A stretch of DNA of 64,000 nucleotides from NCBI GenBank assembly GCA_000511875.1, contig AZIN01000001.1:1371332-1435331 (forward strand), given 5' to 3'. The notes under the pieces were generated by a model. That model made no database searches and was not told the origin of the DNA. It worked only from the letters and a program-made list of their open reading frames with translations. Positions 35,382 through 44,711 of the stretch are shown in pieces. Made by a program: the position numbers and the translations under genes. The stretch is from Gammaproteobacteria bacterium MOLA455. GTDB lineage: Bacteria > Pseudomonadota > Gammaproteobacteria > Pseudomonadales > Porticoccaceae. Within the stretch, counting starts at the first letter, position 1. Each line of letters starts with the position of its first letter.

Positions 35382-37325
35382 ATGGCAAAGACGTTTAACG
35401 AAATCCCCCATACACGACCGCAGACACCGCTGCTAGACACTGTCAATGCGCCTGCAGACCTGCGTCATATGGATGATGCACAGCTAAAGACGCTGGCGGA
35501 TGAGCTGCGTGCGTTTATTCTCTATTGTGTGGGCAAGACCGGAGGTCACTTTGGCGCTGGGCTTGGGGTTACAGAACTTACTATTGCCCTGCACCATGTG
35601 TTTAACACGCCAGACGATCGACTGGTCTGGGATGTGGGTCACCAGACCTATCCCCACAAAATACTGACTGGCCGTCGCGAGCAAATGCTCACTATGCGTC
35701 AAAAAGATGGGCTGTCGGGCTTTCCAAAACGCAGTGAGAGTCAGTTTGATACCTTTGGCGTCGGTCACTCAAGCACTTCGATTAGTGCCGCTTTAGGCAT
35801 GGCTATGGCTTCATCCCAACTGGGTGCAGAGCGTCGAACAGTGGCGATTATGGGGGATGGCGCCATGACTGCGGGTATGGCTTTTGAAGCGCTAAACCAC
35901 GCCTCTCATGTGGATAAAAATCTGCTGGTGGTACTCAACGACAACCAGATGTCGATCTCGCGCAATGTTGGCGGTCTATCGACCTATTTCTCTAAACTCT
36001 GGTCAAGTCGGATCTATACGCAGTTTCGCGAGGGCGGCAAAAAAGTCCTCAGCGGTATGCCTCACGCTAGTAATTTTGTCCGTCGCACCGAAGAATATAT
36101 GAAAAGTATGGTGTCGCCGGCGACGATTTTTGAAGAGTTGGGCTTTTACTATGTTGGCCCTATCGACGGTCACGACCTGCCTCTGCTCGTTGAGACGCTG
36201 CGCAAACTGAAAGAAATTAAAGGCGCGGTGCTGCTGCACATTATTACTCACAAAGGCAAAGGCTTTGCCCAAGCTGAAAATGATCCGGTGGGCTATCACG
36301 CACTGAATAAAATTGAACCCAAACAGGCTCTCAAAGCTGCGGCAACAGAGCCTGCGGCTGATACTCAAGCCAAGCCCACAGCTAAACCAAAGTACCAAAA
36401 GGTCTTTGGTGACTGGCTCTGCGATATGGCTGAACAAGACAATCGTCTGGTGGGTATTACTCCGGCCATGTGCGACGGCTCGGGAATGAACGAATTTGCC
36501 GAGCGCTTTCCTCAGCGCTTTGAAGATGTGGCGATTGCCGAGCAGCATGCAGTAACTCTGGCAGCCGGTATGGCCTGCGAAGGATCTAAGCCTGTAGTGG
36601 CAATCTACTCGACCTTTTTACAGCGCGCCTACGATCAGCTGATCCACGATGTCGCTATCCAAAATCTCGATGTGCTATTTGCCCTAGACCGGGCAGGTTT
36701 AGTCGGTGAAGACGGCGCAACCCATGCCGGTGCCTACGATATTAGCTATTTGCGCTGCATACCCAACATGGTGATTATGGCGCCCTCGGATGAGAATGAG
36801 ACCCGACAGCTGCTGTATACAGGTTATATGCATTCAGGTCCTGCGGCGGTGCGCTATCCTCGCGGTACTGGCCCAGGTGCGGTGATAGAAAAGCAGATGA
36901 CGGTACTGCCTTTAGGCAAGGGCCTGATGGCTCGTAAAGGCACTGGTGTGGCTATTCTTAACTTTGGCACATTGCTGGCCACTGGGCTTGAAGTGGCCGA
37001 GACACTGAATGCTTCCGTGGCGGATATGCGCTTTGTAAAACCCATTGATGAGCAGTTGATCCGCGATCTCGCTGCAAGCCATCAGCTGCTGGTAACCCTT
37101 GAAGAAAATAGTACTGCTGGCGGTGCCGGTTCTGCCGTCAGTGAGTTTCTCGCCGAACAGGGTATTGTTATGCCAGTTCTGCATCTGGGCCTACCTGATC
37201 GATTTATCGATCATGGCAACCACTCGCAACAACTTGAAAGTATTGGCCTAGATTCGGCGGCAATACTCGCGTCTATCGAAAAGCGTCTGGCGCTAATAGC
37301 GCTTCCCGTTCAGGCAATAAAATAA
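35382..37325 (+). CDS. dxs: 1-deoxy-D-xylulose-5-phosphate synthase
   Basis: This 647-residue thiamine-diphosphate enzyme makes the first intermediate of the MEP isoprenoid pathway from pyruvate and glyceraldehyde 3-phosphate. Visible are [29 protein letters not shown], the ThDP motif [15 protein letters not shown] at about 162-176, and the C-terminal transketolase pyrimidine domain with [16 protein letters not shown] low-complexity linker rich in Ala/Lys (about 320-345) lies between domains. It completes the xseB-ispA-dxs group. Confidence 0.96.
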   Translation: MAKTFNEIPHTRPQTPLLDTVNAPADLRHMDDAQLKTLADELRAFILYCVGKTGGHFGAGLGVTELTIALHHVFNTPDDRLVWDVGHQTYPHKILTGRREQMLTMRQKDGLSGFPKRSESQFDTFGVGHSSTSISAALGMAMASSQLGAERRTVAIMGDGAMTAGMAFEALNHASHVDKNLLVVLNDNQMSISRNVGGLSTYFSKLWSSRIYTQFREGGKKVLSGMPHASNFVRRTEEYMKSMVSPATIFEELGFYYVGPIDGHDLPLLVETLRKLKEIKGAVLLHIITHKGKGFAQAENDPVGYHALNKIEPKQALKAAATEPAADTQAKPTAKPKYQKVFGDWLCDMAEQDNRLVGITPAMCDGSGMNEFAERFPQRFEDVAIAEQHAVTLAAGMACEGSKPVVAIYSTFLQRAYDQLIHDVAIQNLDVLFALDRAGLVGEDGATHAGAYDISYLRCIPNMVIMAPSDENETRQLLYTGYMHSGPAAVRYPRGTGPGAVIEKQMTVLPLGKGLMARKGTGVAILNFGTLLATGLEVAETLNASVADMRFVKPIDEQLIRDLAASHQLLVTLEENSTAGGAGSAVSEFLAEQGIVMPVLHLGLPDRFIDHGNHSQQLESIGLDSAAILASIEKRLALIALPVQAIK

Positions 37326-37346
37326 TAATAATTCGGAGTTCATACG

Positions 37347-37976
37347 ATGAAACTTTACGATTACGCCGCGGCACCTAATCCTCGCAGAGTGAGAATTTTT
37401 CTCGCGGAAAAAAATATCGAAATTGAAACGGTTCAGATAGATCTGGCAAAGCTTGAGCAGAAATCTGAGGCATTTTTGAAGTTGAGCCCCCTTGGTGAAG
37501 TGCCGCTTTTACAGCTCGATGATGGCACCTGTATCAGTCAGGTTCACGCTATCTGTCGCTATATAGAAGAAGTCTACCCTGAAAACCCTTTACTCGGGCG
37601 CACGCCGCTGGAAAAGGCTCTGGTTGAATCTTCCAACCACCAGCTGAATATGAATGGCATAGTTGCAGTGGCAGATGGCTTTAGAAACGCCAATCCAGTG
37701 TTCGCCGGCCGCGCGCTTCCCGGACCCAATTCCTACGCTCAAATTCCCGCCCTGGCAGAGCGAGGACTGTTGCGTGTGGACCATTTATTCCGTGATTTGG
37801 ACGCGCATTTTGCCAACAGTGAATTTGTGATTGGCGACTATTTCTCGGTAGCCGATATCACTGCATTTACTACCATCGGTTTTGCCCGCTGGATCAAAAA
37901 GAAAATCCCTGAAGACTGTGTAAATCTGCAGCGCTGGTACGATCAGGTAAATGCCCGCCCCAGCGCCAAAGCGTAA
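37347..37976 (+). CDS. Glutathione S-transferase family protein
   Basis: This 209-residue protein has a thioredoxin-like N-domain (1-80: MKLYDYAAAPNPRRVRIFLAE, quoted in part; SPLGEVPLLQLDDG; cis-Pro in EVP). A helical C-domain with VADITAFTTIGFARW follows. It would conjugate or reduce substrates with glutathione. CGGAG lies upstream of the ATG, 21 bp after dxs. The substrate is unknown and a housekeeping stress role is likely. Confidence 0.9.
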   Translation: MKLYDYAAAPNPRRVRIFLAEKNIEIETVQIDLAKLEQKSEAFLKLSPLGEVPLLQLDDGTCISQVHAICRYIEEVYPENPLLGRTPLEKALVESSNHQLNMNGIVAVADGFRNANPVFAGRALPGPNSYAQIPALAERGLLRVDHLFRDLDAHFANSEFVIGDYFSVADITAFTTIGFARWIKKKIPEDCVNLQRWYDQVNARPSAKA

Positions 37977-38002
37977 ATTAAACTCTTGGATTAAAGACAA
38001 AA

Positions 38003-38026
38003 AAAAGGCCTTAATTAAAAGGCCTT
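38003..38026 (-). terminator. Terminator of the GH81 gene
   Basis: The inverted repeat AAGGCCTT-AATTAA-AAGGCCTT is followed on the minus strand by eight T. The plus side has a weak T-run, so it mainly ends the leftward GH81 transcript. Confidence 0.8.
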
Positions 38027-38054
38027 CGTTTAACAGTTCTCCAATCCACGGCAA

Positions 38055-41000
38055 TCAGAGATTGGCGGTTACCAGAGTAAACCCATTGGCTGTGGCCGTG
38101 ACCTGCTTGCCATCACTAAAGCTCACGACCTTCTCCTGTGCGCTAAAGTTATACACCACATAGGTTCTAACACCTGCTTTATCAAATGCCAGTGCCGCAG
38201 GGTAATCAGAGGTCAGGTCGCCGGTACCGGTCTGTAACTGACCCAGAGCGGCAAAGGTGTGAATCCAGTGGTAGGTATGTGCTTTGGATTCGCCTGCTTC
38301 AGGATCATAGCTGCTAACACTGTTGTAGTCTGCAATCGCGGCATCGCCATCGACCATTGCCCAGAGGTTCCACCATAGATCGCGCCACTGGTCATCGATT
38401 AAGCCAGAGGGTTTACCGTTAGTAGACTCACTTAATCCCAAGGCCACATAGTCGCTCATGTAGTCAGAATGTAGACCAACATGCAATATAAGTGGATTGG
38501 ATGGCAAGCCCTGAATACCTAAAATATGCGCAAATGCGCCGCTAAACCAAGTAGAGAAAACCGCGCCATCACCCCAGATAATTGAGGTAGTGATTCTGTT
38601 GTACCCGGCGGGGAAGTTGTCCGCTTCGGCACTGACATTGTTGTAGCCATCAATATTATTCCAGTACTCCCAGTAGGCAGCGCCAGTTGAGGCATGAAGA
38701 TACATGCCGCGCTTTGTCAACTCAGTGTTGCCGGTGGTTAATCCATAGAGAATGATTGCACCATAGGCAGTGGCCGCCTCAGATGTGGACTCATTGTTAT
38801 TTCCGCGCGTGAAATTAATTTTGCCGTCGGCCCAGGAGAAGCCATTGGCGGGATCAAAGTTGCGCATATGCGGAAATAATGGGTCGTCTTTATCCGCTGC
38901 ATAATCGCGAATAAGCAACTCGATCATGGGCCCGTACTGATCATCACCACACCAGGCTAGATCGACACGACAGATCTCGGCAGCGGCGCGAACAAAATAG
39001 CCATAGTGGAAATGGTGGTCGGCTAAACGTGATTGTGACCCGAAGGACTCATCAAATCCGAGCAACGTATTCCAATCATCGTCGTAGACAAAGTATTTTG
39101 TTGTATTTAACGTGCCATCGGTCTCTGCGGTAAACCAGTCTGCAAGTTCCGCCTTCAACCAGTTGATTAACTGATCGGCTTCAGTCTGCATCTCCAGAGA
39201 GCGGGCAATAGCAGCCAGTTCAGCGGCCTTGCCATAATTTTTTCCGGACCAATAGGTATCGGTTTCTTCAACACCTACGCTAGACAAATTCCAGGTGCCA
39301 GAGCCCTGGCTAACAAAGTCAGTGACCAAACCTTTAAGGGTTACCTGATCAAGGCTATCGGCAATAACCGGGAAGGTAGGCAAAACGCCGACATAGGGTA
39401 TTTGATAGCTGAATTGATTCACCTCGGCAAATTTCACTGTGCCGCGAGCGCTTCTGATCTTAAAGTTGGTGGTGGTTTGTGTGGTATTTTTCCAATGTAA
39501 AGGGTGCATGCCAGCAATAGTCTCTACACTATTACCTTGTCCATCTAAGTAACTGTGGGTAACCGTTACTTCATTGGTTAAATCGTTGACTTGATAATCG
39601 ATATCCACTGACGCTACGGTGTTGCGCGCTTTACTGGCAAACAGGTTAATCATGCTACTTGACGCTGTTCCTGCCGATAAATGTGGAAGGTACACTAAGG
39701 TCATTTCCTTGGCACTGTTGCTAACCTCAATAACCTTCTGTGTGGTGTCTGAAAAAGTCGTCGCGCCTTCACCAACAATGAGGAAATTATTAATATTTGA
39801 GGACACATTAGTCCAGACACCTAATTGGTTATCGCCAGCTCCAAAGGTGCCTTTTTCACCGCCATTTGGATTAAGTGTGCGGATCTCTAAATTTCCACTG
39901 TATGCCTTAAAGTAAACATAAGGTGAGCCATGCACAAAGGTGGCCTCCATAACCTCTGTGTCACCACTTTTCCACAAAACTGTTACAGAACCGGCACTGT
40001 GGTCCTTGGCATAAGCCTCTAAATTAGAGTAGTCAGAATTGCCGATGGCTATACCGTCGAATACCTCAGCCGCGTGATCTGGTATGGGGTAGTAAAAGTT
40101 GTTCTCTCCATCAATTCTGCTTCCAGAGGGAATACCCGCAAGGCGAACCCCTTTGTCGGTAACCCGAGCAATAATCGGATCTGGGGTGATATAGGCGGCG
40201 TCAGCGGCATCACCTACAGTCATCTCACCAAGGAATGACACAGAACCCCACCACTTATGCGTTTGCGTGGGTTTTTCAGCAGCAGGGCCAGTCAAATTCG
40301 GATACAGCTTAGTCACTATACCCGTTGGGATTCCGCTGCCCTGATTACAACCCTGAATCTGAATGTCGTACTGGTTGGATATGACGCCCGCGTTTTCTAC
40401 CCAGTAACCAAAATCATCCTTACAGCGATGACTGGAGGTGTATAGAGTGTCGCCTATAGTGCCAGCACCATAGGAGATGAGACTATACTCTGTGGGCCCT
40501 TCAATGCCGCCACCTCCCTCAGTAGGTGGCGTAGCGCCACTGGCAATACCGTTAAAACGGACATTATCAATTTGATAAACCAGACTAGGCCCGTTGGCAG
40601 CCGCAGGGAAAAATACCATAGGCGCAGTGACAGCGGAGAGGTTCAATGCACCGCTAGCAGTCAGTGACGACACTGGAAAATCAATTGTCTGCCAATCACT
40701 GCTGGCCACTATGCCTGGAACCTGTAACTCACCAGAATTAGCGCCACCACTTTCAACCTTGAGGAAGAAGCCACCTGCCAAAGCATTGGCCGCATTGACC
40801 AACTTAATATCGAAGGAGAGACTTCCCGCGGCATAGTCACTGAGGTCAACCGCGGCAGTGGGTCCCACTACAAGGCCGGCATGACCAGCATTGTCTGTGT
40901 AACTGACCTGCAACACATCGCCGCGATCGGGGTCTGTCACCACGGCCCAATCGACACTGTCACAAATTGTCGTAGTGCAGTTAGCATCAGCGTCGCCATA

Positions 41001-41495
41001 ACCGAGATTGCCGTCAAAGAATGATAACTGCGTGTCGCCACCCCAGATTGCATCGACAACACCACTATTGAGTATAAAGGTGTCATCACTAACGGGCTCT
41101 GGCTCGACTGCAACTGCCGTGACTGTAACTGTTCGGATTATGCTCTCAGTGTTTCCCGCTGCATCCACTGCGGTATAAGTGAGGGTATAAACACCTGCAT
41201 CTGCTCCAACAGTGCCGCTGATCACTACAGCTACTGGCCCATCTACCGCATCCACGGCCGTGGCATTAGCTTCGGTGTATGCCGCGCCCTGCTCAATACT
41301 CAGGCTAGCGTCACCATTTAAGGTGATTACTGGCTTAGTGGTATCGGGCTCTGGGGTTACGGGCTCCGACGTTTCAGGATCAGGAGTGGCCGGAGGTGTA
41401 ACTGGGGTGCTGGAACCTGAACCACCGCCGCAAGCCTGCAAGGTCAGGGAAGTTAATAAAATCGCCAGCGATACAAATTTTGTTGGATAGAGCAC
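38055..41495 (-). CDS. GH81 endo-beta-1,3-glucanase lipoprotein
   Basis: This 1146-residue secreted protein has a lipoprotein signal (LTLQAC, Cys22) and a Pro/Thr linker with acidic repeats. A DUF5011-like Ig domain is at about 52-128 (GDASLSIEQGAAYTEANAT). A carbohydrate-binding-like beta-sandwich is at about 140-315. A GH81 catalytic region follows to the end: HKWWGSVSF near 420, DHHFHYGYFVRAAAEI, and NNESTSEA with the presumed catalytic acids. GH81 enzymes cut beta-1,3-glucan such as laminarin, common in algae. It stands as a single transcript between two terminators. Confidence 0.9.
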   Translation of the reverse strand: MLYPTKFVSLAILLTSLTLQACGGGSGSSTPVTPPATPDPETSEPVTPEPDTTKPVITLNGDASLSIEQGAAYTEANATAVDAVDGPVAVVISGTVGADAGVYTLTYTAVDAAGNTESIIRTVTVTAVAVEPEPVSDDTFILNSGVVDAIWGGDTQLSFFDGNLGYGDADANCTTTICDSVDWAVVTDPDRGDVLQVSYTDNAGHAGLVVGPTAAVDLSDYAAGSLSFDIKLVNAANALAGGFFLKVESGGANSGELQVPGIVASSDWQTIDFPVSSLTASGALNLSAVTAPMVFFPAAANGPSLVYQIDNVRFNGIASGATPPTEGGGGIEGPTEYSLISYGAGTIGDTLYTSSHRCKDDFGYWVENAGVISNQYDIQIQGCNQGSGIPTGIVTKLYPNLTGPAAEKPTQTHKWWGSVSFLGEMTVGDAADAAYITPDPIIARVTDKGVRLAGIPSGSRIDGENNFYYPIPDHAAEVFDGIAIGNSDYSNLEAYAKDHSAGSVTVLWKSGDTEVMEATFVHGSPYVYFKAYSGNLEIRTLNPNGGEKGTFGAGDNQLGVWTNVSSNINNFLIVGEGATTFSDTTQKVIEVSNSAKEMTLVYLPHLSAGTASSSMINLFASKARNTVASVDIDYQVNDLTNEVTVTHSYLDGQGNSVETIAGMHPLHWKNTTQTTTNFKIRSARGTVKFAEVNQFSYQIPYVGVLPTFPVIADSLDQVTLKGLVTDFVSQGSGTWNLSSVGVEETDTYWSGKNYGKAAELAAIARSLEMQTEADQLINWLKAELADWFTAETDGTLNTTKYFVYDDDWNTLLGFDESFGSQSRLADHHFHYGYFVRAAAEICRVDLAWCGDDQYGPMIELLIRDYAADKDDPLFPHMRNFDPANGFSWADGKINFTRGNNNESTSEAATAYGAIILYGLTTGNTELTKRGMYLHASTGAAYWEYWNNIDGYNNVSAEADNFPAGYNRITTSIIWGDGAVFSTWFSGAFAHILGIQGLPSNPLILHVGLHSDYMSDYVALGLSESTNGKPSGLIDDQWRDLWWNLWAMVDGDAAIADYNSVSSYDPEAGESKAHTYHWIHTFAALGQLQTGTGDLTSDYPAALAFDKAGVRTYVVYNFSAQEKVVSFSDGKQVTATANGFTLVTANL

Positions 41496-41824
41496 GTAAA
41501 ACCCTCTTAATTATTAAGTTACTTTTTAGTAATCTTCTAGTGACGTCGGGAGTCTGCCATGGCACAAGTATCTAGCGGTTCATCTTGCGATAACTAAGAC
41601 GTTTTTTGCGACAGTAAGGACTAAACGACGTGCAGAGAAAAAGAGAGGGGATGAAGCCGGAGCGGCAAGAAAAATACTAGGTTGAATAAACATCTGAAAA
41701 AATCACAAGCGGACGCCGAAAGTTCCACTTCAAACCCGTTAGATAGCTAATTGAAGGAGCAATTAAAGAGCCATAAAAAAGGCCCCTGTAAAGGGGCCTT
41801 TTAGTCAATCACTTACCGTTTTGT
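41496..41824. other. Intergenic region before the GH81 gene
   Basis: This 329-bp gap has the terminator of the upstream lipoprotein gene at 41779-41800 and presumably the GH81 promoter. I find no Pho box and no gene. Confidence 0.6.
41779..41800 (-). terminator. Terminator of the duplicated lipoprotein gene
   Basis: AAGGCCCC-TGTAAA-GGGGCCTT stem followed on the minus strand by six T. Confidence 0.85.
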
Positions 41825-44632
41825 TTACTGCACTGAACCAGGGATGGCCCAGCCGCTATACCATGGGGTTTCACCCGCTTTAACTGCACCAATGTAGTCG
41901 GTTGAGTCAAAGACAAAAGATGACCCATTGTCTTGAGCTGTGATGGCCTCAGCAGTAACCGATGCAGATGCATTGGTAATCGCTTTGTTAGCGTCCAGCA
42001 CAACCGTTTCCAGGATAACTGAATCCGTGCTGATCGGCTCTTCTTTGTTAAAGGCTACACCAACAGTATCACAGAGGAAGTTTCTCATGGTGATTGGCGT
42101 GTCAATCTTGGCTGTAGCATCGTTGTTATCATCATCGGAATCATCGATACGGGCACAGGTCACATCGTAGCCAGTAACTGCAGAGTTATGAATAGCTGCT
42201 GTGACCGAGCCGCGCAGACGCATACCAAACTCACCGGCGCTGTTAGCCGCGTCGCCACCAATAATGGTTACGTTGGCAATAACACCGGCTGTCTCTGGGG
42301 TATAGTCTTCGTCAGAAGAATTAAGCTCGATACCGCGTGGGTCGTTAGAACCTACTGGCGTAGCACCAGCAGTTTGATTCTTGATAATCAGTGCATACTG
42401 AATATTACCCTGATAACCCTCATCGAAATCGATGTCATCATCGTCATTGTTAGTGAGCAGCGCATGCTTAACATTTGCCGTGCCGCCAAACCATTCAATA
42501 CCGTCGTCTTGGTTACCGTGAACCTGAACATAGTCAATCAAGGTTTCATGACCCACACCCTGAAGAGTCAGGCCGTTAATCTCATTATTGGGGCCGGCGA
42601 TCAAGCCGCCCTCAGCAATGCGCACATAGCGAATAATACCGCTGTTGTCTGCCGGTACATTACCACCGTATTCCTGAACAAAGTCACCGCCTTCACCGAG
42701 GATGTTGCACCAGCTTTCGCCAGCCGCAAAACAGGCACCTGTGCCACCCTGACCATACTGTGGAGCGAAGCCCTGAATAACAACACCACCCCATTCGCCC
42801 ATGCCGTCATAATTTGGATCAATAGAGCTAAACGTAATTGGGCTTGTGGCGGAGCCGTTGGCAATCAACTTGGAACCGCGAGTCACCAGCAGAACGCCAT
42901 CAGAAAATGCGTTGACGTTAACACCAGCACGAATAGTCAGAGTCACACCTGCCGCCTGAATAGCATCCATTTCAGCCTGAGAAGTGATCTCAACATTACC
43001 GGCACCAACAGTGACTACTCCATCAAGGCGATATTCAACACCTGCAACCATGGTGTAATCCTCGTCTACAGTACCGCTCAAAGTACAGACTGTCGCAGAT
43101 GCGTTACAGCTAGCAAATGAGGTCTCTGTGGCGGTTTCCTCTGCGGCTACTGAACCGGGGATAGTCCAGCCAGACCACCAGGCTACTGATTCAGATGGGT
43201 CAACAGCACCAACAAAGTCAGTTTCATCAAAGATAAAGGAAGAACCGTTGTCCTGCGCAGCGATAGCTGTTGCTGAGTCCAGAGAAGCCGACGCATTAAC
43301 GATAGCGTAATTGCTGTCGAAGCTAATGCCTTCTTCAATAACGGTATCTGTAGAAATCGGCAGTTCTTTATTGAATGCCACGCCAGAAGTATCACAGATG
43401 AAGTTGTTCAAAGTTATTGGCGTATCAATCTTGGCTGTAGCATCGTTGCTATCATGATCGGAATCATCGATACGAGCACAGGTCACATCGTAGCCAGTAA
43501 CTGCAGAGTTATGAATAGCTGCTGTGACCGAGCCGCGCAGACGCATACCAAACTCACCGGCGCTGTTAGCCGCGTCGCCACCAATAATGGTTACGTTGGC
43601 AATAACACCGGCTGTCTCTGGGGTATAGTCTTCGTCAGAAGAATTAAGCTCGATCCCGCGGGGGTCGTTAGAACCCACTGGTGTAGCATCAGGAGTTTGG
43701 TTCTTGATAATCAGCGCATACTGAATATTTCCCTGATAACCCTCATCGAAATCGATGTCATCGTCGTCATTGTTTGTGAGCACAGCATACTTAACATTGG
43801 CTGTGCCACCGAACCATTCAATACCGTCGTCCTGGTTACCATGAACCTGCACGTATTCAATTTCGGTACCATAACCAACACCTTGAAGTGTCAGACCGTT
43901 AATCTCATTGTTGGGACCGGCAATCAGGCCGCCCTCAGCGATGCGTACATAACGGATATGACCACTGTCGTCGGCAGGCATATTACCGCCGTATTCCTGA
44001 ACAAAGTCACCGCCTTCACCGAGAATGTTGCACCAGCTTTCGCCTACGGCAAAACAGGCACCTGTGCCACCCTGACCATACTGTGGAGCGAAGCCCTGAA
44101 TAACAACGCCACCCCATTCGCCCATGCCGTCATAATTTTCATCTGCAAGGCTACTAAATGTGATTGGCTCAGCGGCTGTACCCACGGCTTCCAACATGGA
44201 GCCTCGAGTTACCAGCAGCACGCCGTCTGCAGCACCGCGAACATCGGTGCCTGGTTCAATTGTCAGAGTTACACCCTGGCTAATAATAAGATCCATCTCT
44301 GCCTGAGAGGCAATCTCTTTATTACCAGAACCAACCTGAACCACACCACTCAGAACATACTGGGTTCCTGAAGCCATGGTGTAGTCAGTGTTGATTGTTC
44401 CGGTTACCACACCCTGTGAACAGTCGTCATTAAAGCTTACAAAGCTAGCTTCTGTAACCGCAGCACAGAGGCCGGTGACTGTAGGTGTTGTATCAGTGTC
44501 AGGAGCTGCTGTGTTGTTGGTGACATCTCCTGCAATTGTAACTGTGATATCTCCAGCACTCTCGCTATCGCTACCGCACCCGGTCAGGGTTAACGACGCA
44601 AGCAGACTAGCTGCTAAAAGTTTTGTTTTCAT
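41825..44632 (-). CDS. Duplicated beta-helix-like surface lipoprotein
   Basis: This 935-residue protein has a lipoprotein signal (LTLTGC, Cys19) and two homologous halves of about 430 residues with a period of 441 residues. Each half carries ATYVL-type strand starts, GVTLTIEPG or GVTLTIRAG, GGVVIQGFAPQYGQGGTGAC, DDGIEWFGGTANVK and NDDDDIDFDEGYQGN. These short repeated strands fit a right-handed beta-helix. Each half ends in a W-Y/WSGWxIPGSV motif. It follows the TonB receptor by 79 bp and is probably cotranscribed behind its Pho box. It may be a surface nutrient-binding partner; the ligand is unknown. Confidence 0.8.
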   Translation of the reverse strand: MKTKLLAASLLASLTLTGCGSDSESAGDITVTIAGDVTNNTAAPDTDTTPTVTGLCAAVTEASFVSFNDDCSQGVVTGTINTDYTMASGTQYVLSGVVQVGSGNKEIASQAEMDLIISQGVTLTIEPGTDVRGAADGVLLVTRGSMLEAVGTAAEPITFSSLADENYDGMGEWGGVVIQGFAPQYGQGGTGACFAVGESWCNILGEGGDFVQEYGGNMPADDSGHIRYVRIAEGGLIAGPNNEINGLTLQGVGYGTEIEYVQVHGNQDDGIEWFGGTANVKYAVLTNNDDDDIDFDEGYQGNIQYALIIKNQTPDATPVGSNDPRGIELNSSDEDYTPETAGVIANVTIIGGDAANSAGEFGMRLRGSVTAAIHNSAVTGYDVTCARIDDSDHDSNDATAKIDTPITLNNFICDTSGVAFNKELPISTDTVIEEGISFDSNYAIVNASASLDSATAIAAQDNGSSFIFDETDFVGAVDPSESVAWWSGWTIPGSVAAEETATETSFASCNASATVCTLSGTVDEDYTMVAGVEYRLDGVVTVGAGNVEITSQAEMDAIQAAGVTLTIRAGVNVNAFSDGVLLVTRGSKLIANGSATSPITFSSIDPNYDGMGEWGGVVIQGFAPQYGQGGTGACFAAGESWCNILGEGGDFVQEYGGNVPADNSGIIRYVRIAEGGLIAGPNNEINGLTLQGVGHETLIDYVQVHGNQDDGIEWFGGTANVKHALLTNNDDDDIDFDEGYQGNIQYALIIKNQTAGATPVGSNDPRGIELNSSDEDYTPETAGVIANVTIIGGDAANSAGEFGMRLRGSVTAAIHNSAVTGYDVTCARIDDSDDDNNDATAKIDTPITMRNFLCDTVGVAFNKEEPISTDSVILETVVLDANKAITNASASVTAEAITAQDNGSSFVFDSTDYIGAVKAGETPWYSGWAIPGSVQ
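42137..42350. repeat. Near-identical DNA repeat within the lipoprotein gene (copy in second half)
   Basis: This roughly 210-bp stretch repeats at 43460-43673 with only a few base changes; the offset is 1323 bp. Synonymous sites are conserved too, pointing to recent duplication or gene conversion. Confidence 0.85.
43460..43673. repeat. Near-identical DNA repeat within the lipoprotein gene (copy in first half)
   Basis: This is the partner of 42137-42350. Sequence similarity continues more weakly on both sides over the whole 1.3-kb repeat unit. Confidence 0.85.
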
Positions 44633-44711
44633 TTTTATTGTCCTATTTCAATGGATTTAAATCGTGGAATTACTCTGGGTTCTCAAACTAATTACTGGTA
44701 TCTAACAAGCA

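Noticed and set aside
42188-44371. Two long open frames on the plus strand (about 310 and 305 codons) opposite the duplicated lipoprotein
   Set aside because: They are mirror images of each other because the gene under them is duplicated; they have no ribosome sites or known motifs, and the minus-strand frame has a signal peptide and clear repeats.
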